Source: Xenococcus sp. MO_188.B8 (GTDB taxonomy: Bacteria > Cyanobacteriota > Cyanobacteriia > Cyanobacteriales > Xenococcaceae). From it: a DNA stretch of 64,000 nucleotides. The translations under genes and the position numbers were made by a program. The notes beneath the pieces were generated by a model. That model did not search any database. It saw nothing but the letters and a program-made list of their open reading frames with translations, and was not told the origin of the DNA. The stretch spans positions 1-64,000 of the forward strand of contig JASJDR010000010.1 in the NCBI GenBank assembly GCA_030065615.1. Direction: 5' to 3'. Positions 9,218-18,905 of this stretch are shown piece by piece (position 1 is the stretch's first letter; each line of letters opens with the position of its first letter).

Positions 9218-10111
9218 TTATTTATTACTTAATTTTTCCAGCTGTTCTAATGTTCCCACGCTCATCAATTCCACACCTTTACAAGCTCTTTTTAATAAGC
9301 CAGTTAAAACTTTACCAGGGCCTACTTCAATAGCTCGAGTAATTTCTTGTTGGTTAAATTGTTCCATAATTTCTCGCCATCTTACAGAGCCTGTCATTTG
9401 TTGCACTAAACGTTGTTTTAATTCTACTCCTTTAATAGTTGGAATCGGTTCTACATTAGACAATACAGGAATCTTGGCATCGTTAAAAGTAATTTGATCT
9501 AATACTGATTGAAATTGTTCAGAAGCATCTGCCATCAAAGGAGAATGAAAAGCTCCAGAAACCTTGAGTTCTACTTTTCGTTTAGCTTTGACTTCTGTTA
9601 ATACTTGTTCTACTGCTTCGGGAGTTCCTGAAATGACTACTTGACCGCCACTATTATCGTTTGCTAAAGTCACATCGGGATTAGCTTTAATCAGATTTTC
9701 TAATTGCTCTTGGTCAAATTTCATTAACGCAGCCATTTTCCCCCCAACAGCAGTATCCATTAATTCGGCACGTTTTTTGACTAAAAAAAGTCCTGATTCA
9801 AAGTCAAACACTCTTGAGGAATAAAGAGCAACATATTCCCCTAAACTATGTCCAGCTACTAACTGAGGAGCTGCTGTTTTTTCTAATAATAAATCAGCAA
9901 TAATCGATTCAATTACATATAAACAAGGTTGGGTATAAAGAGTACGAGATAAACGAGTTTCTTCTCCTTGACAAATATCTAAAATAGACCAACCTAAAAT
10001 TTTTTCTGCGATATCAAATTTAGTTTTTGCTACGGGGTTTTCTTGAAAATCAACTCCCATGCCTACTGCTTGAGAACCTTGTCCTGGAAATACCCACGCT
10101 GTTTTTGTCAT
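9218..10111 (-). CDS. fabD: Malonyl-CoA:ACP transacylase
   Basis: 297 residues. Transfers malonyl from CoA to acyl carrier protein, supplying extender units for fatty-acid synthesis. Visible features are the N-terminal FPGQGSQAVGMG (8-19), the nucleophile elbow GHSLGEY with Ser89, an arginine in RAEL (114), and the catalytic-base histidine in GAFHSPLM (His189). Length is typical for the family. No other fab genes are adjacent. A purine-rich tract near 9060-9090 lies beyond its 3' end. Confidence 0.95.
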   Translation of the reverse strand: MTKTAWVFPGQGSQAVGMGVDFQENPVAKTKFDIAEKILGWSILDICQGEETRLSRTLYTQPCLYVIESIIADLLLEKTAAPQLVAGHSLGEYVALYSSRVFDFESGLFLVKKRAELMDTAVGGKMAALMKFDQEQLENLIKANPDVTLANDNSGGQVVISGTPEAVEQVLTEVKAKRKVELKVSGAFHSPLMADASEQFQSVLDQITFNDAKIPVLSNVEPIPTIKGVELKQRLVQQMTGSVRWREIMEQFNQQEITRAIEVGPGKVLTGLLKRACKGVELMSVGTLEQLEKLSNK

Positions 10112-10457
10112 CTGTTTAATATAATATTAATTATTTGTCTATTAGCAATAGAAAATTATCTCATAGAGTCGTAATATAGTTAAGTCTGTAACACTAAGTA
10201 AGACAATTTGACTAAAAAACTCAAAAAAATTCCCTCAAGCAGCAGTCAAAGCAGGAATAATAGCTTATATTAATCTAAGGTTCACCCCCAAACTCAACTC
10301 GGCCATGGACTATTTTGAAGATTTCAAGTTCATCATGGATCAGATGAGCGAGCTTGATGAGAATGGTGAACTCAAAAAGACATAATTTACTTTTATTTAA
10401 TTTAGTTACTAGTTACTAGGAGTAACCAATAACTAAAGTACTAACTAACTTATTTTC

Positions 10458-11954
10458 TTATTTCTTTGGTAAGAGAGCTATAGGATTTATAGCAGTACTC
10501 CCATTAGTACGAATTTCAAAGTGAAGATGAGGGCCTGTACTATAACCAGTACTACCCATCTCCGCAATTTGTTGACCTTGTTTAACTTTTTGACCCTGAC
10601 GGACAAAAATTTTGTTGTTATGGGCATATAAAGTCACACTACCATCAGGATGCTTAACTTTTACCAAGTTGCCATAACCGCCAGAATTCCAGCCTGCAAA
10701 AATGACTTCTCCTGCTCCTGCGGCGACGATGGGAGTACCAATGGGAGCAGCAATATCGATTCCTTTATGCATTCTTCCCCAACGCCAGCCATAGCCAGAA
10801 GTTAAAGTTCCTTGAGCTGGCCACATATAGCCATTAAAGAAGTTACTATTATCGGGTAAATACTCTTCTGGTTCAGATAATGGTGGAAGTTGTGGTTTTA
10901 ATGTTTCTCTGATGCGAGAGTTCAGCAGTTGGTTGTAATTGTCTATGGGACTAATAGCAGAACTAAAGAGTAAGTCTTCTGATGATGAGTTAGTGGCTGA
11001 GGTGATATTTCTATCATCCTGACTTAGAGAAGGGATTGCACGGGGAGCATAGTTAGACTCTAATCTTTCTGAGTGGATTGTTGATCTATTACGATTTACA
11101 CTGACTTCTGATTGGTCGTTATTCTGTTGACTTTGATATTGATGGCGCAGCCTATCAATGTCTGCTCTTAATTTAGAAATATAGGGGTCACGAACCTCTT
11201 CTTGGCTATTTGATAGACGAGAATTGCGATCGCTGTTAATTGTTTGGGCTGTTGAATTGACAGATCTGCCTCCCATTGGGCTTGTAGCAGAAGAGGAAAC
11301 AAATTTTGTATTAGAGGAGGGAAAATTGGGTTTGGCATGGGGAAGATTAACTTGCTCTGATTCTTCAAGAGGAATTATCAGCCGATTGTTAACAGAAAGC
11401 CGATTCGGGTTTTTTATGTTATTGGCTTCAATAATTTTTGCCGCGGAAATGCCATAAAGACGAGCAATACTATTGATAGTATCTCCGGCACGAACTGTAT
11501 AGATATGTTTAGTAATTTTTTTGCGGCTAATGTTTTGAGCTACACTCAGGGAAGGTAGCTGGGGTATCGTCACAGTAGTTACTGAGTTTGGATCTGAGTC
11601 TATGCGGGAGCGGATTTCGATGATAGAAGTCGGGACTAGAGATTCTTGTGCAGTCGCTAATTGTGGGTTTTCTACAATCGCCTGATCTTTTTGTGGTGTA
11701 GATTTACTAATCAAGATTGAGGAGTGAGAATTAGCTACTGACAAGTTTGTTAGAGTTGCTTGAGCCACTTGTGGAAAAGTAAAAATTGCCCCAAGGGAAC
11801 TAGCGACAACTGCCAAACCTAAAACTTTAACTGATTGGTTTTGTGAAGAGCTATCAGAAGATTCTAAGCTAGTATTTTCGAGAGGTAAGAGTTGGTTAGG
11901 GGTTTGATCGTTTGCCGAAAGAAAGTTTAATAGGGTGATTACTTTGTCGTGCAT
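10458..11954 (-). CDS. Cell-wall M23 peptidase with LysM domain
   Basis: 498 residues. A polar N-terminal leader is followed by a hydrophobic segment (about 43-66) that may act as a membrane anchor or uncleaved signal. One LysM peptidoglycan-binding domain lies at about 150-195 (YTVRAGDTINSIARLYGI). A long Ser/Asn/Gln-rich linker precedes the M23 metallopeptidase domain (about 375-498), with zinc-site motifs HKGIDIA and HLHFE and the intervening LYAHN. This is the NlpD/EnvC-like layout; such proteins cut peptidoglycan crosslinks or activate amidases in division and wall remodelling. All expected metal ligands are present, so it is probably an active enzyme. Confidence 0.9.
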   Translation of the reverse strand: MHDKVITLLNFLSANDQTPNQLLPLENTSLESSDSSSQNQSVKVLGLAVVASSLGAIFTFPQVAQATLTNLSVANSHSSILISKSTPQKDQAIVENPQLATAQESLVPTSIIEIRSRIDSDPNSVTTVTIPQLPSLSVAQNISRKKITKHIYTVRAGDTINSIARLYGISAAKIIEANNIKNPNRLSVNNRLIIPLEESEQVNLPHAKPNFPSSNTKFVSSSATSPMGGRSVNSTAQTINSDRNSRLSNSQEEVRDPYISKLRADIDRLRHQYQSQQNNDQSEVSVNRNRSTIHSERLESNYAPRAIPSLSQDDRNITSATNSSSEDLLFSSAISPIDNYNQLLNSRIRETLKPQLPPLSEPEEYLPDNSNFFNGYMWPAQGTLTSGYGWRWGRMHKGIDIAAPIGTPIVAAGAGEVIFAGWNSGGYGNLVKVKHPDGSVTLYAHNNKIFVRQGQKVKQGQQIAEMGSTGYSTGPHLHFEIRTNGSTAINPIALLPKK

Positions 11955-12263
11955 ATTTATAAGCTTTTTTGTAAGAAAGTTGGCCGAGTATATAAGTATA
12001 ATTATTTAGTTAGGTAAATTATCCAGTTAGATACTTAATAAGATAGTTAGAGTTTACCTTGGTAATTTTAGGTAAGTAAACTATTTTTAACAGCAAGTTT
12101 TTTTATTACTTGTATTAAGTAAATTTTTAAGTGTCTTAAGGATTTTTTTATTTCAACGAAAGGTTAACCTGAAAATAAAATTTAAGCAAGTGTTACACAG
12201 TAATTTTTGTAATTTTTTATTTTTTCTGAATAAATATGACTATTACTTATGCTTTTTTGTAAA
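11955..12263. other. AT-rich intergenic region
   Basis: About 310 bases with T-rich runs and no plausible gene. The half next to 11954 should carry the promoter of the M23 peptidase gene on the minus strand. Nothing else stands out. Confidence 0.4.
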
Positions 12264-12290
12264 GCAAATAACTCAATTTGAGTTATTTGC
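12264..12290 (-). terminator. Perfect 13-bp hairpin after trmL
   Basis: A 27-base palindrome (GCAAATAACTCAA, one central T, then its exact complement) sits 2 bases beyond the trmL stop codon. The sequence after it on the minus strand has only a short T tract, so it may be a weak terminator or an mRNA-stabilising hairpin. Confidence 0.55.
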
Positions 12291-12292
12291 TC

Positions 12293-12745
12293 TTAATTTC
12301 TTAATTGTCGTAAAGCTTCAAATAATGCCACAGATACGCTTACAGATAAATTAAGACTTCGTACTTGAGGTTGGGTGATCGAAATGTAGGCTCGATAATC
12401 ACATAGATCCAGAACTTGTGCGGGTAAACCTTCTGTTTCACTGCCAAATAATAACCAGTCATTTTCTTGATATTGATAGTCGAGATAATTTCCGCTGCCA
12501 CGGACAGTAAAACCAATTAACTTACCTCCTTTTTGGCGCTGCACTTGCCAAAAATCTTCTAAATTGAGATGATAATGCAGGTCTACGTAGGGCCAATAAT
12601 CTAACCCGGCTCTTTTTAAATAGCGATCGCTGATTTCAAAGCCTAGAGGCGCAACTAAATGTAATTCAGTGCTGGTTGCAGCACAAGTACGAGCAATATT
12701 TCCTGTATTGGGAGGAATTTGAGGATAAACCAAAACAACACGCAT
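12293..12745 (-). CDS. trmL: tRNA (cytidine/uridine-34 2'-O)-methyltransferase
   Basis: 150-residue SpoU-class (SPOUT) methyltransferase, the usual length of TrmL, which consists of the catalytic domain alone. It uses S-adenosylmethionine to methylate the ribose at the wobble position of leucine tRNAs. Three SpoU motifs are visible: PQIPPNTGNIARTC near the N terminus, FGSETEGLP in the middle, and the C-terminal ITQPQVRSLNLSVSVS that forms the cofactor-binding knot. It lies 49 bases beyond gshA on the same strand, so co-transcription is possible. Confidence 0.93.
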   Translation of the reverse strand: MRVVLVYPQIPPNTGNIARTCAATSTELHLVAPLGFEISDRYLKRAGLDYWPYVDLHYHLNLEDFWQVQRQKGGKLIGFTVRGSGNYLDYQYQENDWLLFGSETEGLPAQVLDLCDYRAYISITQPQVRSLNLSVSVSVALFEALRQLRN

Positions 12746-12794
12746 ATTTCAGTTATCAGTTATCAGTAAAAAGTTGATCCGACTTCTGTCTTCA

Positions 12795-13949
12795 TCAAGC
12801 TACCATGATTGGTTGACAAAGTTTGGATTCTAAGTCTTTTTCTTGTTGAGTTGTGGTGTGGATTGCTTGTTGAATGATACTAGGAATATCCTGTCCCTGC
12901 TCATACATCTTTAACCATTGTTGAGCTGTATTGCCTAATCTTAATGTTTTTTTGATCGGGAGTAAGAAACAACCATAGCCGCGTTTTTTGGCCAAGGGAA
13001 AAACTTCTTGATAGAGTTCTTCGATCCAATCTCGTGCAGTTATTTTACGTCCATCTTGCCAATGGATTAATTCTGCGTCCAGACTATGGCGCGCTACTAA
13101 TGATTCATTTTGATCTGCGATCGCGATTAAATCTGCTGCTAAATTGCTACTATCAAGACGACTCTTGTGTAAGGGATCTAAGTCGTGATTTTCCAGCATT
13201 TGATGAATCCTTGCTTCTAAAAGCGCAGTAATTGCCAGTAAAGATATTGGATCGACGATTAGATCACAAATCCTCATCTCTAAACGATTTAGCTTATAAG
13301 GACGACAATCACCATTAGGTCTTACCGATGACCAAAGATGACGAACATTCTGCATCGTCCCGATTTTTAACTGTTCTTCTGTCCAATGGATAAAATGCTT
13401 GTGACTAGTGAACAAAGGAACATGGGTAGGAGTTTTGGGAAACATTTGCCAACGAGTCGAATGATAGCCTGTAACTTTACCATCAATAAAAGGAGAAGAA
13501 GCACTCAGAGCCAAATATAGAGGAGCTTCAAGCCGAATCAAACGGCAGGCTTGGATTAGAATTTCAGGGTCACTAATACCAATATTGATATGAATACTCG
13601 CCGTTACTACATCCGTACCATAGGTCTGTTCAATATAGCTATGGTAAGGGTTATTGGGATCGGAGCGGAAAAAGCGATCGCTGTCTCCCAAAGATAAAGT
13701 ACTACCAGGAATAATTGTATAGTTGCCCAAACTTCTCAAATAACTACGCAACTTTTGTCTCGGTTTCAAGAGCGCGCATAGCAAACGTTCATAATTCGTG
13801 TAAGGAGCAGTCGTGTATTCGACATTTCTACTATCAGGTTCTCTCACAAAGGCATCCAAATCCTTGACTATTTTGTCCGACAGCCCAACGATATCACCTT
13901 GTGGCGTACCAGTATACATTTCAACTTCAAATCCTTTAGACAGTAACAC
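12795..13949 (-). CDS. gshA: Glutamate-cysteine ligase, cyanobacterial type
   Basis: 384 residues. Catalyses the ATP-dependent first step of glutathione synthesis. The sequence matches the cyanobacterial GshA class rather than the E. coli form: KGFEVEMYTG at the start, the ASIHINIGI strand, SASSPFIDGK, and the RPYKLNRLEMRICD block expected to hold substrate and metal ligands. It appears complete. trmL follows on the same strand. Glutathione is the main thiol buffer against photooxidative stress in these organisms. Confidence 0.92.
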   Translation of the reverse strand: MLLSKGFEVEMYTGTPQGDIVGLSDKIVKDLDAFVREPDSRNVEYTTAPYTNYERLLCALLKPRQKLRSYLRSLGNYTIIPGSTLSLGDSDRFFRSDPNNPYHSYIEQTYGTDVVTASIHINIGISDPEILIQACRLIRLEAPLYLALSASSPFIDGKVTGYHSTRWQMFPKTPTHVPLFTSHKHFIHWTEEQLKIGTMQNVRHLWSSVRPNGDCRPYKLNRLEMRICDLIVDPISLLAITALLEARIHQMLENHDLDPLHKSRLDSSNLAADLIAIADQNESLVARHSLDAELIHWQDGRKITARDWIEELYQEVFPLAKKRGYGCFLLPIKKTLRLGNTAQQWLKMYEQGQDIPSIIQQAIHTTTQQEKDLESKLCQPIMVA

Positions 13950-14239
13950 GATCGCTCCTAATTATGCTTAAGTGGCCTTAATAAAATTCTGACCTATTCC
14001 CTAATTGCCCTCGAATGAGGGTTCCCTGCTTCCTATAAATTATATATTCTGATACATTACATAAAAAATAGTAATCATTTTTGATAATTATTCAAAAAAA
14101 ATCGCTCTGATCCTAGTTTTTCATATCTTCAACTTGATTGACAGATCAAAAATAGACAGATCCTATACAACTATACTTACTGACATGAGATATGATCTCG
14201 AACCAGCATAATAATTTCAATTTAATAACCGTAAAATTT

Positions 14240-14434
14240 ATGTCAAATCTTTTATCCTCCCAATCTAGAACAAATATGAACCATTCTACCGCCATTATTG
14301 ATAGAGCCGAATCTAACCGTAAACATATTGTCAAATGTTATCAAGCAGATCAACAAGTAAAATATCTTCATTTGGAGGCAGAAATAGACGTTTTAATCCA
14401 GCAATTGCAAGCCTTAAAAAAAACTAAGCACTAA
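14240..14434 (+). CDS. Small conserved cyanobacterial protein, function unknown
   Basis: About 64 residues from the ATG at 14240. The second half (QADQQVKYLHLEAEIDVLIQ region) is a predicted amphipathic coiled helix ending in a lysine-rich tail. Similar short proteins with a KYLHLxAE core recur in cyanobacteria in my recollection, but no function is known to me. Alternative in-frame starts are ATG 14192 (80 residues) and ATG 14276 (52 residues); the conserved part begins after the last, so the true start is uncertain. ycf23 follows 86 bases downstream on the same strand. Confidence 0.6.
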   Translation: MSNLLSSQSRTNMNHSTAIIDRAESNRKHIVKCYQADQQVKYLHLEAEIDVLIQQLQALKKTKH

Positions 14435-14520
14435 TATTAAATCTCAAATCGATCACGCTACGCGCTAAGATATTCTAATTGCTTATAAGTAAATAGAAAC
14501 TAACTACCAGGGAAGCAAAT

Positions 14521-15267
14521 ATGACAATGCATCCTAGATTAGCGCGAGCTTTCGCCGAAAAAAACGCTCTTAAAGTCATAAGTGGCTTAAATAACTTTAA
14601 CCGCGATCATGTAGCGACCGTGGTCAAAGCAGCAGAAGCAGGTGGGGCAACTTTTGTAGACATTGCTGCTGAGCCTGCTTTAGTTGCAACCATCCGCAAC
14701 CTGACTAATTTACCGCTCTGTGTATCTGCCGTTGAACCCAAATTATTTGTTTCTGCCATTGAAGTGGGCGCAGATTTAATTGAAATTGGGAACTTCGATA
14801 GTTTTTATGCTCAAGGAAGAAGATTTGAAGCCCCAGAAGTTTTGGCTTTAACTGAAGAAACTCGCGCTTTACTTCCTGAGGTGACACTCTCTGTAACTGT
14901 TCCTCATATCTTGCCTCTTGATGAACAAATAGAATTAGCAGAAGCTTTAGTACAAGCAGGCGCCAATATCATTCAAACCGAAGGTGGTACTAGTATTACT
15001 CCTGTCTACCCAGGCGTTAGAGGCTTAATCGAAAAAGCTGCCGCTACCCTAGCAGCTGCCCATAGTATCTCCAAAGCAGTCGAGGTTCCCGTATTATGTG
15101 CTTCGGGTTTATCTAATGTTACCATTCCCATGGCGATCGCTGCTGGCGCTTCTGGCGTTGGGGTGGGCTCTGCCGTTAATCAGCTAGATAACGAAGTTGC
15201 TATGGTTGCTCAGGTGAGAAGTTTAGTCGAAGCTTTAGCGGAATATCCTGCCAAGGTCAAAATCTAA
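14521..15267 (+). CDS. ycf23: Ycf23/DUF561 family TIM-barrel-like protein
   Basis: 248 residues matching the Ycf23 (DUF561) family shared by cyanobacteria and red-algal plastids. Repeated beta-alpha units are clear: LKVISGLNNF, GATFVDIAAEP, LPLCVSAVEP, GADLIEIGNFD, GANIIQTEGG, and the C-terminal VLCASGLS and AGASGVGVGSAV, which resemble phosphate-binding loops of barrel enzymes. A phosphorylated substrate is therefore likely, but none is established. The protein appears complete, and a hairpin at 15295-15315 follows the stop. Confidence 0.9.
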   Translation: MTMHPRLARAFAEKNALKVISGLNNFNRDHVATVVKAAEAGGATFVDIAAEPALVATIRNLTNLPLCVSAVEPKLFVSAIEVGADLIEIGNFDSFYAQGRRFEAPEVLALTEETRALLPEVTLSVTVPHILPLDEQIELAEALVQAGANIIQTEGGTSITPVYPGVRGLIEKAAATLAAAHSISKAVEVPVLCASGLSNVTIPMAIAAGASGVGVGSAVNQLDNEVAMVAQVRSLVEALAEYPAKVKI

Positions 15268-15294
15268 GTAAATTTCGATTCATAAACAGGTAAA

Positions 15295-15315
15295 AAGGTG
15301 GGAAATGCCCACCTT
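15295..15315. terminator. Bidirectional hairpin between ycf23 and the pseudopilin gene
   Basis: Perfect 8-bp stem AAGGTGGG/CCCACCTT with loop AAATG, placed between two convergent genes and flanked by A-rich and T-rich DNA on either side, so it can act in both directions. Confidence 0.65.
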
Positions 15316-15356
15316 CAATTATGATTAATTATATTATTTTTGAATAAGTTAGCTCT

Positions 15357-17048
15357 TTAAAAATCACTAGCAGGAAACTCATCATCAAACTTATCCGTCG
15401 AAAGAATAAATACGCTATCTTGCATATCAAAACCAGGGTTATCAACTCCATCAATCGTAGGCCCATTTATCGCTTGCCCAATTTCCACGGCGATTATCCG
15501 CTCATTATCTTCTAGTATATTGAGAGTTGGATCGGCTGCATAATCAGCATCATTAACCAATCTGTATGAGGTTCCATCTAGAACAGCATATCCTTTACTA
15601 GCCAAGAACTCTCCTAGAGAAGTTTCACCTGGATTCCCATCACCGTCATTGTCATCATAACCATCATAATCAGCAATAGTACTCCCTTTTTTGTAAACTT
15701 TCACATGATCGACCCCAACGTCGGGGTTATCATAATTAGAGACGCCTTCCTTATTACCATTAAAAGTTGTAGGATCTAAAAAATCTATAGTGAAGTCTGA
15801 GGACTCGATACCAGCCTTAGGAGTCCAAGAAGTATAGGGAGAAACTTTTTCATAAGGATAGTTAGGATGTAGTTCTGATTTATCCCCATCTCCGTCAAAA
15901 TCATCTTCGTCAAAATAAGTTTCTTCGCCTAAGTCTTCATTTCCTCGACTGAGGATAGGTCCCGTGCAACTACTATAGCCAATAGGAATAGAGGCGATGG
16001 TCAATGGAGCACTAGTATCTATTTTGATTGGTTGACCCTGCCTATCTGGATCATGTATCCATTGTGTCGGTTGTCCACCACTACCGCTATAGCCAGCATT
16101 GCCAAGATTACCATCATTAATGAATTCAGTTCTCATAGTCCATGTTGTTTTACCATCACAGATCGCCCCACCACCCATGGTGCCTAAAGAATATTCTGCT
16201 GCTAATGTTTTAAAACGAAGAATTGCATCATCTAGATCTAGCGCCGCGTCGGTATCCCTATCTCTTGCCCGAGCTACTGCCTGGGTCTCTGCAGTATAGA
16301 CATTATCAATATCTATTTGAGTAGCAAAATAAAGCTGCGCTGTGATAGTCAATCCGTCAACATCATCTTCACTATCATTCTCAATACCGTCACCATCAAT
16401 TATATTTACTAGACCATCTCCATTGGTATCAGTGAGTCCGTCTTCTACAATACCGTCATCATCATCATCTATCATACAAGCAAAAAATCCTTGATATGAG
16501 GTTATTCCATTACAATCAGGAATAGTCTGATTGCTATTATCTAAATCATCTATTAATGCTCTATTTTGCCAATCTCCTGGATTGTCAGGGTTGGTATATT
16601 CTCCATTAGCATCAAAAGGAGGACCCCATCGATAAATTACTAAAGGACCATTCCAAGAGGAACCCGCTTGAGGTGGGGCAACAGCATAAATTATCCGTTC
16701 ATCAACACCTGGAAGATCCAAGGCTAAACGAACATTTCCACCTGCAAGAAAGGGATAATTTGGTGCTAAAGCAGCTATATTTGCAGGCGAATTATCAACT
16801 ACGATGCTTTGAGCGCGCCGCAATTCATCAGAAATAAACTCGATCGTCCTTGAGGCTTCATTCCGTGCTGTCATTTTAGAGCTTTCATCCCTAGTAGTCC
16901 TGGTGAGTTGGTACAAACCAAGTCCTAAACCAGCAATGACGACTGTACTCATGACTAATCCCATGAGAAGTTCCATGAGGGTAAATCCAGCATCAGACTT
17001 CTCAGTTTTTAGTAATTTATATAATTGCTTGAATTGCTTGTTTTTCAT
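15357..17048 (-). CDS. HpsC-like minor pseudopilin with acidic inserts
   Basis: 563 residues. A type IV prepilin signal is clear: cleavage after Gly21, Phe at +1, Glu26 at +5 (G/FTLMEL), then a hydrophobic stalk helix to about 48. This places the protein with pseudopilins assembled by the PilD/PilB machinery. Its great length and Asp-rich loops resemble HpsC, a minor pseudopilin needed for hormogonium polysaccharide secretion and motility. Acidic repeats around 190-235 (DDDDDG, DTNGDGLVN, DGDGIEND) resemble EF-hand or dockerin calcium loops; others lie near 395 and 465. No other hps or pil genes are adjacent, so partners must lie elsewhere. The HpsC assignment is by general resemblance, hence no gene symbol. 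Confidence 0.75.
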   Translation of the reverse strand: MKNKQFKQLYKLLKTEKSDAGFTLMELLMGLVMSTVVIAGLGLGLYQLTRTTRDESSKMTARNEASRTIEFISDELRRAQSIVVDNSPANIAALAPNYPFLAGGNVRLALDLPGVDERIIYAVAPPQAGSSWNGPLVIYRWGPPFDANGEYTNPDNPGDWQNRALIDDLDNSNQTIPDCNGITSYQGFFACMIDDDDDGIVEDGLTDTNGDGLVNIIDGDGIENDSEDDVDGLTITAQLYFATQIDIDNVYTAETQAVARARDRDTDAALDLDDAILRFKTLAAEYSLGTMGGGAICDGKTTWTMRTEFINDGNLGNAGYSGSGGQPTQWIHDPDRQGQPIKIDTSAPLTIASIPIGYSSCTGPILSRGNEDLGEETYFDEDDFDGDGDKSELHPNYPYEKVSPYTSWTPKAGIESSDFTIDFLDPTTFNGNKEGVSNYDNPDVGVDHVKVYKKGSTIADYDGYDDNDGDGNPGETSLGEFLASKGYAVLDGTSYRLVNDADYAADPTLNILEDNERIIAVEIGQAINGPTIDGVDNPGFDMQDSVFILSTDKFDDEFPASDF

Positions 17049-17561
17049 GATTATAGTATTTCTAAATATCTAATATAGGTGCAATTAAAAATATAATTAC
17101 ACTGAGGTTCTCATGATTTCTCTGTTGGTTAATTAATAAATTTATCGAATATGAATCAGTAATTGAGAATTTCCCGAGAAAATATAGTCTCTATTAAATT
17201 ATTTTAGAAATATTAAGTAATAATTGTAAATTGTGGAACTTACTGATACAAAAAATAAAGTTGAAGTAAAACTGTAATTAGCAAAGAGGTAGCAATAAAT
17301 ATTTCGGGGCTACCCAACAATGGTTGATTAGAATTAGGTGTTTTTACCAATGGATAATTTCTATAGTGATTCTATTTCAGCAACAAGATCGTAAATCTTG
17401 GATCAAGGACTGTACATCAAAAAATCGAACAAAGATTTTCACAATTAATTTATGATGACTATATAAAGGTAAACTAATAGGAAAACTGGTTCTACTCATA
17501 AAATAAGTAAAATCAAAAATTACAATTAAGTGAATGAACTTTCACCCCATAAAATTACACT
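17049..17561. other. AT-rich divergent promoter region
   Basis: About 510 bases between two divergent genes. No coding frame, tRNA or hairpin of note was seen. It presumably holds the promoters of the pseudopilin gene (minus) and the 135-residue protein (plus). Confidence 0.4.
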
Positions 17562-17969
17562 ATGCTAGGAAATTTCCAACAAAGCCAGCTAAGAATTGAA
17601 TTAGAAGCTAGCCAAAATACAATTCGTGACAGTTTACTAAATACAGATCAATTAAGAAAATGGATGTGGCCTCAAAATTTATCTGCTGATTTACCAGAAA
17701 AACTATCAGCAGGATTAGTATTTACCAGTAAGTTAGGATTGATCGAGATCGAACATCTAGTAAAAGTAGCAGATGATAATTGTTTACAATTAATTTTAAG
17801 TAAAGGAATTGATGGTTATCATGAATGGTGTTGGAGTGACGGTTGGATACAGTCTCGTTTAGAGGGGGTTTCTCTACTACCATTAGATTTGGGTCAAACT
17901 TATAGCTTGATGCGGCTTCGCCAACACATAAGTATGCAGCAGAAGAGCCAAGATCCCTTAAATCAATAA
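17562..17969 (+). CDS. SRPBCC-like conserved cyanobacterial protein
   Basis: 135 residues. The pattern of a helix (ASQNTIRDSLLNTDQLRKW) followed by alternating strands (AGLVFTSKLG, IEIEHLVKVAD, CLQLILSKG) and a final helix (GQTYSLMRLRQHI) fits the START/SRPBCC ligand-cavity fold, in which an opening segment often reads as x-I-x-D-xx-T-xx-W. The WMWP and YHEWCWSDGW segments are distinctive. No ligand or function can be assigned. It is transcribed alone and followed by an IS110 remnant. Confidence 0.55.
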   Translation: MLGNFQQSQLRIELEASQNTIRDSLLNTDQLRKWMWPQNLSADLPEKLSAGLVFTSKLGLIEIEHLVKVADDNCLQLILSKGIDGYHEWCWSDGWIQSRLEGVSLLPLDLGQTYSLMRLRQHISMQQKSQDPLNQ

Positions 17970-18054
17970 TCAATTTTACGCCGTTGTACAACTTTCAAGA
18001 AACATGAAAAACCTATCAAGAAGATTGAAAATTTTAATAACATACAAGTGAAAG

Positions 18055-18180
18055 GGCTTTCTGACCAAGGGAACGCGCGAGTCTGACATGATGGCTGTTG
18101 ACCAGTAAGACTTCAAATCCTCTGGTTTCTAATATTTGGAATCCTGATCAACAGTATACTCCTGTTGATTCCATCACTAA
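18055..18180 (-). pseudogene. Remnant of an IS110-family transposase
   Basis: On the minus strand this fragment translates as VMESTGVYC, a stop, then SGFQILETRGFEVLLVNSHHV, followed by RLARSLGQK. It corresponds to the conserved N-terminal part of IS110-type transposases (MESTGVYW ... LVNAHHVKNVPGRK). It has an in-frame stop and has lost both ends, so it is a fossil. The hisG stop codon lies only 9 bases away. Confidence 0.7.
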
Positions 18181-18188
18181 GACAAGAT

Positions 18189-18821
18189 TTAAACAAAATG
18201 ATTTAACTTTGCTACGAGATTGTCTAAATTATCTCGATTAAGACGATAACTTAGAGGATGGGCTACTAATCTGGCAGTACTCTCATACAGAACATCAATT
18301 TCTATTAAGCCATTTTCTTTAAGGGTTTTACCAGTAGAAACCAAATCCACGATCGCTTCTGACATTCCCGTAATCGGGCCTAATTCTACTGAACCATATA
18401 AAGGGACAATTTCTACGGGGAGATCGAGCTGACGAAAATGTTCTTGAGCACAGTGGACAAACTTGGAGGCAACTCTGCCATGGGGAGGCAATTCTTGCGA
18501 TCGCCGATAAGGACTAGATTGGGGTACGGCAACTGACATGCGACAATAACCAAATTTTAAATCTGTTAGATTTGCTACATTAGGCTGTTTTTCTCGCAGA
18601 ACATCATAACCAACGACTCCAATTTGAGCTTGACCATATTCTACATAAACGGGGACGTCTTGCGCTCTTACCAATAAAGCTTGAGCGCTGTTAGTGGGTT
18701 CGGTGATTTGTAGTTGACGATTGCTTTTATCGAGAAACAAACTAAAATCTAAACCAGCTTTTTTAAATAACTCGATACTGTCTTTAAGTAAGGCACCTTT
18801 CGGTAAAGCGATCGTAATCAT
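18189..18821 (-). CDS. hisG: ATP phosphoribosyltransferase, short form
   Basis: 210 residues. Joins ATP and PRPP in the first step of histidine synthesis. The length and absence of a C-terminal ACT-like domain mark the short HisG form, which works with the regulatory subunit HisZ; hisZ is not in this window. Diagnostic segments include ALPKGALL at the start, [18 protein letters not shown], and the PRPP-binding [14 protein letters not shown] near 163-176. proS lies upstream on the same strand with an 84-base gap. Confidence 0.94.
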   Translation of the reverse strand: MITIALPKGALLKDSIELFKKAGLDFSLFLDKSNRQLQITEPTNSAQALLVRAQDVPVYVEYGQAQIGVVGYDVLREKQPNVANLTDLKFGYCRMSVAVPQSSPYRRSQELPPHGRVASKFVHCAQEHFRQLDLPVEIVPLYGSVELGPITGMSEAIVDLVSTGKTLKENGLIEIDVLYESTARLVAHPLSYRLNRDNLDNLVAKLNHFV

Positions 18822-18905
18822 AGGTCATTAAAAATCAAGGGAGTAGGAAATAAAAATAGGTCAATAATTCTGCTTAGGTCCTTATTCTGTAAGTTCGGGA
18901 ATTTC

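Noticed and set aside
10305..10385. 26-codon frame starting MDYFEDFKF
   Set aside because: Codons look protein-like and the frame reads on upstream without a start, so it may be a gene fragment, but it is too short to name or support.
18095..18125. tRNA-like T-arm text (CTTCAAATCCTC)
   Set aside because: No acceptor or anticodon stem could be paired, and the sequence belongs to the IS110 transposase fragment.
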